A stretch of 26,145 nucleotides of DNA, taken from NCBI GenBank assembly GCA_964529855.1, contig CAZGZU010000008.1:1-26145 (forward strand), read 5' to 3'. Numbering within the stretch: the first letter of the stretch is position 1; the number at the start of each line of letters is the position of its first letter. Origin of the DNA: CAZGZU01 sp964529855 (GTDB lineage Bacteria > Patescibacteriota > Minisyncoccia > Portnoybacterales > UBA2143). The notes under the pieces are model-generated. The model did no database searches and was not told where the DNA came from. It saw nothing but the letters and a program-made list of their open reading frames with translations. The position numbers were made by a program, and so were the translations under genes. Of the stretch, positions 13,873 through 21,381 are shown one piece after another.

Positions 13873-15231
13873 CTAATTATTGTAAAGCCGTTCCCTGATT
13901 AAATTTAATTCCTGCTGAAGTGATTCATTGTTCTCAATTTCTTTGTTGATTTTCTGACAAGCATACATAACCGTGGTGTGGTCGCGACCACCCAGCTTTT
14001 CGCCGATGTAGGGATAAGAACCGTTCATCTCCTGGCGAATCAGATACATGCTTATTTGTCGGGGGTGGACCAGTTCTTTTTTCCGCGAGCGGTTGACCAG
14101 GTCATTGATGTGGACGTCGTAAAATTCAGCCACTATTTTGAGAATGTTTTTACAGTTGGTCATCCTTTTTGGGGTGTTGATGATTTGAGAAAGTATTTGA
14201 GAAGCGGTTTTGACAGTCGGGATAGTGCCGTGCATCTGGGAAAAGGCGGTAATCCGATTAAGGGCCCCTTCCAGCTCTCTGATGTTTTTCTGGATGTGGC
14301 TGGCCACGTAATTCAAAACATTTTCAGGAATTTTCATTTTTCTTTCCTTGACTTTGCTTTGCAGGATGGCCATTCTTGTTTCCAAATCCGGATAACTGAT
14401 ATCAGCAATCATCCCGCCTTCAAAACGGGAACGGAGACGTTCCTCCAAAGTGGAAATGGCTTTGGGCGGTCTGTCAGAAGTAATGATAATCTGTTTGTTT
14501 TTCTGATGGAGAGCATTGAAAGTGTGGAAAAATTCTTCCTGGGTTTTTTCTTTGCCGGCGATAAAATGGATGTCGTCAATAATCAGGGCGTCCACTTTGT
14601 GGTATTTTTTTTTAAAAGTATCCATTCCTTTTTTTGAAATGGCGTCAACTAATTCGCTGGTATATTTTTCCGAGCTGAGATACTGGATTTTCTTTGAAGG
14701 ATGTTTTTTGTTCAACTCATTGCCAATCGCCTGCAGTAAATGGGTTTTACCCAGGCCAACGCCGCCATAAATAAACAAAGGATTGTAGAGAGTCCCCAGA
14801 TGTTTGGTAACAGCCCGGCTGGCTGCCTGGGCTAATTCATTAAAAGAACCAATAACGAAATTATCAAAGGTGTATTTGGGATTAAGATTGGTTTCTTTGT
14901 TTAAGGCGAAGTCCTGAAAATTGAGCTGGTCGCCAATAGGAGCGATTGCTGGTTTGCGACGGGCTTTTTCCAGGACCATTGCCGGGCCCTGACTGATAAT
15001 AAATTTAATGTCTTTGATATCAGGGGAATTATTGCGGAGAATTTTGAAAATAAGTTTGTTATACTTGTTCTCTATCCATTCCTTAGTAAAGCCGTTGGGG
15101 GCGCTAATGGTAACTATCCCATCCTTTTTGGAATGGATTTTGGTATTTCTAAACCAAGTAGTAAAATTAGCTTTTGAAATACTTAGTTCTACTTCTCCTA
15201 AAACGGTTCGCCAAAGTTCTTTGAGATTCAT
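13873..15231 (-). CDS. dnaA: Chromosomal replication initiator DnaA
   Basis: The 452-aa product shows domain I (LWRTVLGEVELSISKANFTT), the AAA+ core with Walker A GGVGLGKT (156-163) and Walker B ALIIDDIHFI, and the DNA-binding domain IV (VHPRQISMYLIRQEM and the DnaA signature GGRDHTTVMYACQKI). It opens the origin by ATP-dependent assembly on DnaA boxes. The ATG at 15231 is taken over an in-frame TTG two codons earlier at 15237. Upstream lies a promoter (15262-15290) and a DnaA-box cluster, consistent with autoregulation. No Shine-Dalgarno sequence. The rpmH-rnpA-yidC-jag group lies on the other strand, the classic arrangement at bacterial origins. Confidence 0.97.
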   Translation of the reverse strand: MNLKELWRTVLGEVELSISKANFTTWFRNTKIHSKKDGIVTISAPNGFTKEWIENKYNKLIFKILRNNSPDIKDIKFIISQGPAMVLEKARRKPAIAPIGDQLNFQDFALNKETNLNPKYTFDNFVIGSFNELAQAASRAVTKHLGTLYNPLFIYGGVGLGKTHLLQAIGNELNKKHPSKKIQYLSSEKYTSELVDAISKKGMDTFKKKYHKVDALIIDDIHFIAGKEKTQEEFFHTFNALHQKNKQIIITSDRPPKAISTLEERLRSRFEGGMIADISYPDLETRMAILQSKVKERKMKIPENVLNYVASHIQKNIRELEGALNRITAFSQMHGTIPTVKTASQILSQIINTPKRMTNCKNILKIVAEFYDVHINDLVNRSRKKELVHPRQISMYLIRQEMNGSYPYIGEKLGGRDHTTVMYACQKINKEIENNESLQQELNLIRERLYNN

Positions 15232-15261
15232 GGTCAATAATGCGTTAGGTTAATCAAGGGT

Positions 15262-15290
15262 ATTGTAGCATAATTTTTAAAAACAAACAA
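15262..15290 (-). promoter_or_regulatory. Candidate dnaA promoter
   Basis: On the minus strand TTGTTT (plus 15285-15290), a 17-base spacer and TACAAT (plus 15262-15267). The predicted start is about 24 nt before the dnaA ATG. Confidence 0.5.
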
Positions 15291-15313
15291 AACACCCCTG
15301 AAAAGACCTCTTT

Positions 15314-15355
15314 TGTGAATAAGGTGTGGATGACAGGGGGAGAAAATTATCCATG
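15314..15355. other. oriC: DnaA-box cluster, probable origin element
   Basis: TGTGAATAA (15314-15322) is a perfect DnaA box. TGTGGATGA (15325-15333) has one mismatch and lies 11 bp later, one helical turn, in the same direction. TTATCCATG (15347-15355) is a weaker site in the opposite direction. The cluster lies between divergent dnaA and rpmH, the commonest place for oriC. Confidence 0.6.
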
Positions 15356-15387
15356 AGCGAGCTTGACAAGATGAAAGAATAACTAAT

Positions 15388-15416
15388 TTGACTTAATCAA
15401 TCTGAGGTGCTATCCT
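15388..15416 (+). promoter_or_regulatory. Promoter of the rpmH operon
   Basis: TTGACT (15388-15393), exactly 17 bases, then TATCCT (15411-15416). The predicted start falls at about 15423, the A of the rpmH ATG, so the transcript may be leaderless. Confidence 0.6.
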
Positions 15417-15422
15417 TGGGGT

Positions 15423-15557
15423 ATGTCATTTACTTATAATCCGAAAAAAAGAAAAAGAAAAAAAGTTCATGGCTTTAGAGCCAGGATGGCTACCCGATTT
15501 GGTCGTCGGGTTTTATCGCGTCGGCGCCGGAAGAACAGAAAGAGGTTAACCGTTTAA
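15423..15557 (+). CDS. rpmH: Large ribosomal subunit protein bL34
   Basis: This 44-aa, very basic protein reads SFTYNPKKRKRKKVHGFRAR at its start (after Met1), then MATRFGRRVLSRRRR, and ends RKRLTV. This is the L34 signature over its full usual length. It belongs to the 50S subunit near the exit-tunnel region. It is the first gene of the plus-strand operon, followed three bases later by rnpA. No Shine-Dalgarno sequence is seen, in line with a leaderless start. Confidence 0.96.
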   Translation: MSFTYNPKKRKRKKVHGFRARMATRFGRRVLSRRRRKNRKRLTV

Positions 15558-15560
15558 TAT

Positions 15561-15893
15561 ATGTTGCCCAGGAAATATAAATTAAAGAAGGATAATGATT
15601 TTAAAAAGGTATTTAAAGAAGGCAAGTATCAGCAGAAAGAGTTTATTAAAATAAGGTTTTTGAAAAATAACCTGGACATCAGCCGCTTTGCTTTTATGGT
15701 TGGCTTGAAAATTTCCAAAAAAGCCAGCCAGCGCAATAAAATTAGACGTCGTCTGGAAGAAATTGTTCAAAAACAAATAAATCAAATTAAACCCGGTTTT
15801 GATTTGGTCTTTATGGTCAGCCCGGCCATATTAGAAAAAGATTACCAGGAAATAGAAGAGGTGGTGGCCGGTTTGTTGGAGAAATTTAAATAA
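15561..15893 (+). CDS. rnpA: Ribonuclease P protein component
   Basis: The 110-aa basic product begins LPRKYKLKKDNDFKKVFKEG and contains the RNase P signature region KISKKASQRNKIRRRLEEIV (KxSxxAxxRNxxRR), which binds the pre-tRNA leader and P RNA. It completes the RNase P holoenzyme that matures tRNA 5' ends; the RNA subunit is not in this window. It sits in the conserved rpmH-rnpA-yidC order and ends two bases before yidC. Confidence 0.96.
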   Translation: MLPRKYKLKKDNDFKKVFKEGKYQQKEFIKIRFLKNNLDISRFAFMVGLKISKKASQRNKIRRRLEEIVQKQINQIKPGFDLVFMVSPAILEKDYQEIEEVVAGLLEKFK

Positions 15894-15895
15894 TT

Positions 15896-16636
15896 ATGCA
15901 ATTAATTATCACTATATTCAACGAGGTTCTTTACCGTCCTTTATTCAATGCTTTAATCTGGCTTTACAATGTCATTCCTTTTCATGATTTGGGCATTGCC
16001 ATTATTATTCTGACAGTAATAATCCGTTTCCTGCTTTATCCCCTTTCCCAGAAAGCCATTCGTTCGCAGAAAGCCATTAGCGAATTGCAGCCAAAGATAA
16101 AAGAGATTCAGAAAAAATACAAAAATAAAGAAGAACAGGCCCGGGAAATGCTGGCTTTGTATAAGAAATACAAAGTTAACCCGGTGGCCGGCTGCCTTCC
16201 CATTTTAATCCAGTTTCCCATTCTGATTGCTCTTTTCCGCGTTTTTTATACCGGGCTGGACCCGGCAAGATTAAACGGTCTTTACAGTTTTATTGAGCAT
16301 CCCGAATCATTGAATTTTATGTTTCTGGGCATAGTTGACCTTTCTGAAAGAAGTATTATCCTGGCCTTCTTGGCAGGAATTCTCCAGTTTATCCAGTCAA
16401 AAATGATTATGCCCAAGAAGATGTCTCAGTCAGGCAAGGGGATGAAAATAGGCGGTTTGGATCTTTCCACCTTAATGGGCCAACAGATGGTTTATATGAT
16501 GCCCCTGATAACTTTTTTTATCGCTTTGAACTTTCCGGCTGCCCTGCCCCTTTACTGGACAGTCATTACTCTTTTCGGCATTGTCCAGCAATATTTTACC
16601 AAAACGGAAATTAAGACCCAAGAGGTAAAAACATGA
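15896..16636 (+). CDS. yidC: Membrane protein insertase YidC/Oxa1 family
   Basis: The 246-aa product lacks the large periplasmic domain of E. coli YidC and matches the short SpoIIIJ-type form. The first helix is followed by IIILTVIIRFLLYPLSQKA with the conserved groove arginine (Arg44). Then comes a basic coiled hairpin (QPKIKEIQKKYKNKEEQARE), GCLPILIQFPILIALFRVF, and the final helices QMVYMMPLITFFIALNFPAA and LYWTVITLFGIVQQYF. It inserts proteins into the cytoplasmic membrane alone or with Sec. It overlaps jag by four bases (ATGA). Confidence 0.96.
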   Translation: MQLIITIFNEVLYRPLFNALIWLYNVIPFHDLGIAIIILTVIIRFLLYPLSQKAIRSQKAISELQPKIKEIQKKYKNKEEQAREMLALYKKYKVNPVAGCLPILIQFPILIALFRVFYTGLDPARLNGLYSFIEHPESLNFMFLGIVDLSERSIILAFLAGILQFIQSKMIMPKKMSQSGKGMKIGGLDLSTLMGQQMVYMMPLITFFIALNFPAALPLYWTVITLFGIVQQYFTKTEIKTQEVKT

Positions 16637-17085
16637 AAGAAATAGAGATTATTAAGAAAACAATCAAAAAATTATTATCCTTTATGGGCTTTGAGGGTGA
16701 GGTGGAAGTTGATGATTCGCAAAAGGATAATATTTCAGTTAATATCCAAAGTGAAGAGGCCGGTTTTTTGATTGGTCAGGCCGGGGCCAATCTGGAGGCC
16801 TTTCAGCACATCGCCCGAATGCTGGTCAACAAGGAAAACGAACAACCCATACAGTTTGTTTTGGACGTTAACCAGTATCGTAAGCATCACGTTGAATTGT
16901 TAAAGGAACTGGCTAAAAATATGGCCAGGCAGTCCTTGACCGAGAAAGTGAGTATTACTCTCCAGCCCATGTCAGCTTATGACAGGAGGATTATTCATTT
17001 AACTTTAGCCGAAGACCCTCAGATAAATACGGCCAGCGTTGGTCAGGGGGAAGAAAGAAGGGTGGTCGTAAAGCCGGTCAAATAA
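16633..17085 (+). CDS. jag: KhpB/Jag RNA-binding protein (KH and R3H domains)
   Basis: The 150-aa product has a KH domain with FLIGQAGANLEAFQHIARML (GxxG loop) and an R3H domain (QYRKHHVELLKELAKNMARQ to SAYDRRIIHLTLAED). It lacks the N-terminal Jag-N extension of longer homologues. In Gram-positive bacteria KhpB binds RNA with KhpA and influences cell elongation and division. It is translationally coupled to yidC, the usual neighbour. Confidence 0.94.
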   Translation: MKEIEIIKKTIKKLLSFMGFEGEVEVDDSQKDNISVNIQSEEAGFLIGQAGANLEAFQHIARMLVNKENEQPIQFVLDVNQYRKHHVELLKELAKNMARQSLTEKVSITLQPMSAYDRRIIHLTLAEDPQINTASVGQGEERRVVVKPVK

Positions 17086-17108
17086 CGGCCAGTCAGCGGT
17101 CTCGTTTT

Positions 17109-17387
17109 ATGTTTATTAAGGCCAAAGAAATTATTGGCAATAAAGTAGTCAGCCAAAGCGGTCATTATTTGGGTAAAGTGACTGATTTGGAGATAGATGC
17201 CTCTGGTCAAAATATTGTTAAATATTATGCGGCCGGAGGATTTTTTGATTTTTTAAAAGAACCTTTGGTAATTAATGCCAGCCAGGTTATTGAGATTCAA
17301 AAAAAGAAAATTATTGTTGAGGACGCCGTTATTTCAGAGAAAGCAACCAAGAAAAAAACAGCCGCTGGCGTAGAATATGCTAAGTAG
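17109..17387 (+). CDS. PRC-barrel domain protein
   Basis: The 92-aa product starts MFIKAKEIIGNKVVSQSGHY then LGKVTDLEID. This is the PRC-barrel opening, a small beta-barrel also found in RimM and photosynthetic reaction-centre H subunits. The rest alternates beta-strands (PLVINASQVIEIQKKKIIVE) with a Lys-rich tail. Its role is unknown; such short PRC proteins may bind RNA or membranes. It starts 23 bases after jag and overlaps the flippase gene by 11 bases, so it belongs to the same transcript. Confidence 0.85.
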   Translation: MFIKAKEIIGNKVVSQSGHYLGKVTDLEIDASGQNIVKYYAAGGFFDFLKEPLVINASQVIEIQKKKIIVEDAVISEKATKKKTAAGVEYAK

Positions 17388-18792
17388 AAAAATAGCTTAC
17401 AACACGCTCATTTCAGCTGGGGCTAGAATCATCGGTCTAGCCCTTTCTTTAATTAGTATCGGTTTTATCACCCGCTATCTGGGTCAGGAGGGGTTTGGCT
17501 ATTACGCGACTGTCCTGGCTTTTCTCTATTTCTTTACGGTTTTGGCTGATTTGGGTCTTTATTCCATTTGTTTGCGGGAAATTTCCCGGCCTAAAGCCGA
17601 TCAGGAGAAAATAGCCAGTAACGCCTTTACTCTGAGATTTTTTGCCGGCTTGTTTATTTTTGCCTTGGCTCCTTTAATAGTTTATTTTTTCCCCTATCCT
17701 CTGGAAATCAAGTGGGGCGTTTTAATCGGGGCAATCGCTTTCTGGCTGATGTCCAGCCAGCAGGTATTGGTGGGTGTTTTTCAGAAATATCTGCGCATGG
17801 ATAAGGTCGCTTTGGGAGAATTGTCAGGCCGGTTGGTCCAATTGGGGTTGATAATGTTTTTTGTCTGGCAGAAATTCAGCTTTTTATTCATTATCAGCGC
17901 CATAGTGGCTAGTTCTTTACTTAACTTTCTTCTGGTTTTTTTCTTGAGCCAGAAATACATCCGTATTTCTTTTCAGTTTGATTTTGTTTTTTGGCGTTCC
18001 CTGTTAAAAAAATCCTTGCCCCTGGCTTTGGCCATTATTTTTACGGTAATTTATTTTAAACTGGACACGATTATGCTTTCTTTGATGAAGCCGGCGGCTG
18101 ACGTGGGTATTTATAATCTGGCTTATAAGTTTTTGGAGAGTTTGTTATTTTTCCCGACCATGTTTGTCGGTTTGGTCATGCCCTTGATGTCAGAATACGC
18201 TTTGGCGGCCAGAGAAAAATTCAAGAGGGTCACCCAAAAAACCCTGGATGTTCTGTTAATTTTCGCTGTTCCTTTAATCATCGGCACTCTCTTTCTTTCT
18301 CCCCGGATAGTTACCCTGATTGCCGGTCAGGATTTTATTTTGTCAGCCGGCGTGCTCAATATGTTGATAGTGGCCGGCGGCATTATCTTCCTGGGGGTTC
18401 TTTTTTCCAATATGATTATTTCTCTGGAAAAACAAAAAGCCCTCACTTATATCTATGGTCTGGGAGCAGCCGTCAATTTAATAGCCAACTTTATTTTTAT
18501 CCCTAAATACTCCTATTACGGAGCAGCCGCTACGACCATTTTAACTGAACTAATGGTTACTCTTTTAATGGTAGTGGTTCTTTATCAGGTGCTCAAACAT
18601 CTCCCCACTTTCAAGTCAATCATTAAATATATCTTGGCCGGTCTGGTTATGGCCGCTTCGCTTTATTTCCTGGCCAGCTGGAATCTGTTTGTTTTGGTTG
18701 TCCTGGCCGGTTTGGTTTACTTCGGCTTTTTGTATCTAATCAAGGGCTTTCCCACCAAAGAAGTTCTGGCTTTGATTAAAAAAGATGTTTAA
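17377..18792 (+). CDS. Polysaccharide flippase, Wzx-like (MOP superfamily)
   Basis: The 471-aa protein has about 12-14 membrane helices and opens with YNTLISAGARIIGLALSLIS followed by ITRYLGQEGFGYYATVLAF. This is the typical start of Wzx/RfbX polysaccharide export proteins (SxxRxxG... RxLGxxxFGxY). It likely flips lipid-linked glycan across the membrane for surface polysaccharide assembly. It is followed, with an 8-base overlap, by a Wzy/WaaL-like protein, which supports that pathway. No Shine-Dalgarno sequence; probably coupled to the PRC gene. Confidence 0.9.
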   Translation: MLSRKIAYNTLISAGARIIGLALSLISIGFITRYLGQEGFGYYATVLAFLYFFTVLADLGLYSICLREISRPKADQEKIASNAFTLRFFAGLFIFALAPLIVYFFPYPLEIKWGVLIGAIAFWLMSSQQVLVGVFQKYLRMDKVALGELSGRLVQLGLIMFFVWQKFSFLFIISAIVASSLLNFLLVFFLSQKYIRISFQFDFVFWRSLLKKSLPLALAIIFTVIYFKLDTIMLSLMKPAADVGIYNLAYKFLESLLFFPTMFVGLVMPLMSEYALAAREKFKRVTQKTLDVLLIFAVPLIIGTLFLSPRIVTLIAGQDFILSAGVLNMLIVAGGIIFLGVLFSNMIISLEKQKALTYIYGLGAAVNLIANFIFIPKYSYYGAAATTILTELMVTLLMVVVLYQVLKHLPTFKSIIKYILAGLVMAASLYFLASWNLFVLVVLAGLVYFGFLYLIKGFPTKEVLALIKKDV

Positions 18793-20116
18793 ATGGCTGT
18801 TTCTTTTAATTGCTTATTTGCCTTTTCAGATTGCCTTAAATCCCGGGGCTGGTTTTGATTTGGCTTCTTTGCGGGTTTTTATTCTCCTTTTGTTTATTGT
18901 CTGGCTGGTGGACGTCATTGCGAGGAATGTTTTGTTAAAACAAAACATTCCGTGGCAATCCCGTGTTAAGTCATTTCCCGCGGGATTGCTTCGCTTTGCT
19001 CGCAATGACATACGTAGTATTGGCCTGTTGTTTTTTTTAATTTTAGCCGGTTTTTCCCTGATTGGCGCGGAAAACCTTTCCTGGGGATTGAGAAAGATAA
19101 TTTTTTTCCTTTCTATCCTGCCCCTTTATTTTTTAGTCACTGGCTTGGTTGATAACTGGTCGCGGGTCAAAAAAGTTGTCCTGATTTCAATTAAGGCCAG
19201 CGGTCTAATGGCCCTGATTGGTCTGCTGCAATTCTTCGGACAGTTTATTTTCGGGCTGGAAAGAGTTTATGCTTTCTGGGCTGTTCACATTACGCCTGTT
19301 TTTTCCGGGTTCAATTTAGCTGCTCTGATTTTAGCTTATCCGAGCTGGCTGGTTAATGTTAAAGGTGAGACAATTTTAAGGGCTTTTTCTCTTTTTTCCG
19401 ACCCTCATATGTTTTCTTTTTATCTGGGTCTGATTCTGCCCTGGCTGATTGTGCTTTTGCCCCAGACCAGGTCCTTTAAACAGATGAAGACGGGTTCGCT
19501 GCTTGCTATTTACGGTTTTTTGTTGGCTGCCCTGTTATTAACTTTTTCCCGGGGCGCTTATCTGGCATTGATTGTTACTTTTTTGGTTTTAGCCGGGCTG
19601 CTCTGGCAGTATCTGGCAGCCAAAAAGACAGCCCTGCTCCTTTGTTTATCGTTGCTGATTTTTATTATCCCGGGCACACCAATTGCTGACAGGTTTTATT
19701 CGTCTTTTGATTTTGGTGAGGGCTCTAATATGGGACGTTTGGAAATGTGGCAGGAAGCCGGACAGACCGGTCTGGGACATATTTGGCAGGGAGTGGGCTT
19801 GGGTAATTATTCTTTAATGGTTGATTCAGTTCTTGGTTACCGCAATCCCATCACCGCCCATAATCTTTATCTGGATATTTTCTCGGAAATGGGCGTTTTC
19901 GCTTTAATTGTCTGGCTGGTTTTAATTTTAGGGACCATCGGGCAATTGTTCTGGAAAGTGAAAAATACCAGACAGGAACAAAGATATCTTTATCTTGGAT
20001 TAATCGGTTCTTTGCTCTATTTTTCCGTCCACAGCTTTTTTGAAACAGCCATTTACAGCCCGATTATTCTGGCTTTGTTGATGATAACGCTTGGATTAGC
20101 CACCTTCAGGCCGTAG
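18785..20116 (+). CDS. O-antigen ligase/polymerase-like membrane protein (Wzy/WaaL family) carrying an in-frame repeat
   Basis: The 443-aa product has about ten membrane helices. The family region contains FSDPHMFSFYLGLILPWLI, LLLTFSRGAYLALIVTFLVL and the C-terminal loop GVGLGNYSL..ITAHNLYLDIFSEMG. Members polymerise or transfer lipid-linked glycan outside the membrane. Residues about 44-75 (18914-19009) are not family sequence. They are encoded by a 96-bp palindromic repeat that keeps the frame and adds a basic loop (VLLKQNIPWQSRVKSFPAGL) after the first helices. The TAG stop lies inside another palindromic repeat (20111-20145). Whether the protein tolerates the insertion is unknown; the rest of the gene is intact. 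Confidence 0.87.
   Translation: MFKWLFLLIAYLPFQIALNPGAGFDLASLRVFILLLFIVWLVDVIARNVLLKQNIPWQSRVKSFPAGLLRFARNDIRSIGLLFFLILAGFSLIGAENLSWGLRKIIFFLSILPLYFLVTGLVDNWSRVKKVVLISIKASGLMALIGLLQFFGQFIFGLERVYAFWAVHITPVFSGFNLAALILAYPSWLVNVKGETILRAFSLFSDPHMFSFYLGLILPWLIVLLPQTRSFKQMKTGSLLAIYGFLLAALLLTFSRGAYLALIVTFLVLAGLLWQYLAAKKTALLLCLSLLIFIIPGTPIADRFYSSFDFGEGSNMGRLEMWQEAGQTGLGHIWQGVGLGNYSLMVDSVLGYRNPITAHNLYLDIFSEMGVFALIVWLVLILGTIGQLFWKVKNTRQEQRYLYLGLIGSLLYFSVHSFFETAIYSPIILALLMITLGLATFRP
18914..19009. repeat. Palindromic repeat element inserted in-frame in the Wzy-like gene
   Basis: The ends GTCATTGCGAG and CTCGCAATGAC are perfect inverted repeats. Inside are GGAATGTTTTGTT-aa-AACAAAACATTCC (18924-18951) and GCAATCCCG...CGGGATTGC (18955-18989). 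The element is 96 bp, exactly 32 codons, with no stop in the host frame. The ATTGCGAGGAA...GTGGCAATCCC motif is a repeat type seen dispersed in many bacterial genomes. Confidence 0.9.
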
Positions 20117-20172
20117 GTTTTCAGGCCCGGCCTCAAAACCTACGGCCTAGGTCGTAGGTTTTGAGGCCGGGC
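20111..20172. repeat. Palindromic intergenic repeat between the two Wzy-like genes
   Basis: CCGTAGGTTTTcAGGCC and GGCCTcAAAACCTACGG form a 17-bp stem with one mismatch around a single C (20111-20145). A second partial unit, TCGTAGGTTTTGAGGCCGGGC (20152-20171), follows. The core GGTTTTGAGGCCGGGCCTT is close to GGTTCTTGAGGCCGAACCTT at 8302-8321, linking it to the tyrS-PBP repeats. The stop codon of the upstream gene lies in the first arm. Confidence 0.85.
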
Positions 20173-20181
20173 CTTGATACC

Positions 20182-21381
20182 ATGCTACAAAAAATCATTC
20201 GTTTAGGCATTTATCTAATAGTTTTTTCTTTACCGCTTTATCTGGTTCGCTTTAAGATTGACTGGGTGCCGGTTAACGTCTTAGAGATGATGATTTACGG
20301 TTTATTTGGCATTTGGCTGATTGGTCTTATCCTCGGCGGTCGCAGAGAACAGAACAGTCGTTTCTGGTTTGGTACAGGGCTGTTGCTTATTTTTCTAATC
20401 CTTTTGGGCCTGACTATAGCTACTTTATACTCCACTGATATTCAGGTTAGTGCCTGTATATGGAAGGGTTGGTTCATGGCTCCTTTGCTCTTTTTCGTGG
20501 TGGCCATTGATTATTTGAGAACCAGAGAGCAGATTAGAAACACCCTTTTAGCCCTGTTTTTATCAGGCATTGGCGTAGCTTTAATAGCTCTTTTTTATTG
20601 GTTTAATAATGATTTGACTTATGATGGTCGGTTGCGGGCTTTTTATCTCTCGGCCAATCATCTGGCCATGTATTTAGCGCCTTCTTTAATCCTGGGTCTG
20701 GGATTGTGGCGATTTATCAGGCGTAAATGGCCGAAGATTTTGTTCATGTTCGGTTGTTTTTTGCAGATTTCAGCTTTGTATCTGACTTATTCCTATGGCG
20801 CCTGGCTGGGTGTTTTGGCCGGCTTTGCTTTTGTTTTTATAATTATGTTAAAACGACCTCGTCCCCGCTATTTCCGGTTAATTGGCCTGGCTCTTTTATT
20901 AGTTATTTTGGCTTTTGTCTGGCAGATTCCCGGTCAAAAGTTTCAGGGATTTCTTGATCTGTCCTATCCTTCCTTAAAAGCCCGTTTGGCTATCTGGCAA
21001 AGCGCCTGGGGAATAATAAAGGACCATCCCTTAATAGGGATAGGTCCGGGTATGTTTCAACAGTATTATTTAGATTATCAGCCCAGGTTTGAACCTTATC
21101 CGGAATGGGCAGTTCCCCAGCCCCATAATCTTTTCCTGGCTTTCTGGTTGCAGACCGGTTTGCTCGGTTTGTTCGGCTTTATCTGGCTAATAGTCCAATT
21201 TTTCAAAAAAAGCAGGGCAGTCGCCCCGCCTTTGCGAGAATTGTCTGTTTTTTTGACGGCAGCCATGATTTATATCCTGATCCACGGCTTGGTTGACACG
21301 CCCTATTGGAAAAATGACTTGTCAGTCATTTTCTGGTTGATTATAGCTCTAAACTATAGAGTAAGCCGTCTTTTTGGTTAA
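20182..21381 (+). CDS. O-antigen ligase/polymerase-like membrane protein (Wzy/WaaL family), second copy
   Basis: The 399-aa product has about ten to eleven membrane helices. Family landmarks are LRAFYLSANHLAMYLAPSLI, LTYSYGAWLGVLAGFAFVFI and the loop GIGPGMFQQYYLDYQPRFEP leading to PQPHNLFLAFWLQTGLLGL, where the His-Asn pair of the Wzy_C region stands. It differs clearly from the preceding family member, so the two are paralogues with probably different glycan substrates. The ATG at 20182 is preferred to an in-frame TTG at 20161 that lies inside the repeat. Its 3' end overlaps the convergent beta-propeller gene by 41 bases. Confidence 0.87.
   Translation: MLQKIIRLGIYLIVFSLPLYLVRFKIDWVPVNVLEMMIYGLFGIWLIGLILGGRREQNSRFWFGTGLLLIFLILLGLTIATLYSTDIQVSACIWKGWFMAPLLFFVVAIDYLRTREQIRNTLLALFLSGIGVALIALFYWFNNDLTYDGRLRAFYLSANHLAMYLAPSLILGLGLWRFIRRKWPKILFMFGCFLQISALYLTYSYGAWLGVLAGFAFVFIIMLKRPRPRYFRLIGLALLLVILAFVWQIPGQKFQGFLDLSYPSLKARLAIWQSAWGIIKDHPLIGIGPGMFQQYYLDYQPRFEPYPEWAVPQPHNLFLAFWLQTGLLGLFGFIWLIVQFFKKSRAVAPPLRELSVFLTAAMIYILIHGLVDTPYWKNDLSVIFWLIIALNYRVSRLFG

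Noticed and set aside
13978..14637. 219-codon open frame on the plus strand
   Set aside because: It lies fully antisense to dnaA, has no ribosome binding site and its translation shows no family signature.
18826..19011. 61-codon minus-strand frame with LRAKRSNPAGN and DCHG segments
   Set aside because: This is the usual spurious translation of the ATTGCGAGG palindromic repeat, antisense to the Wzy-like gene.
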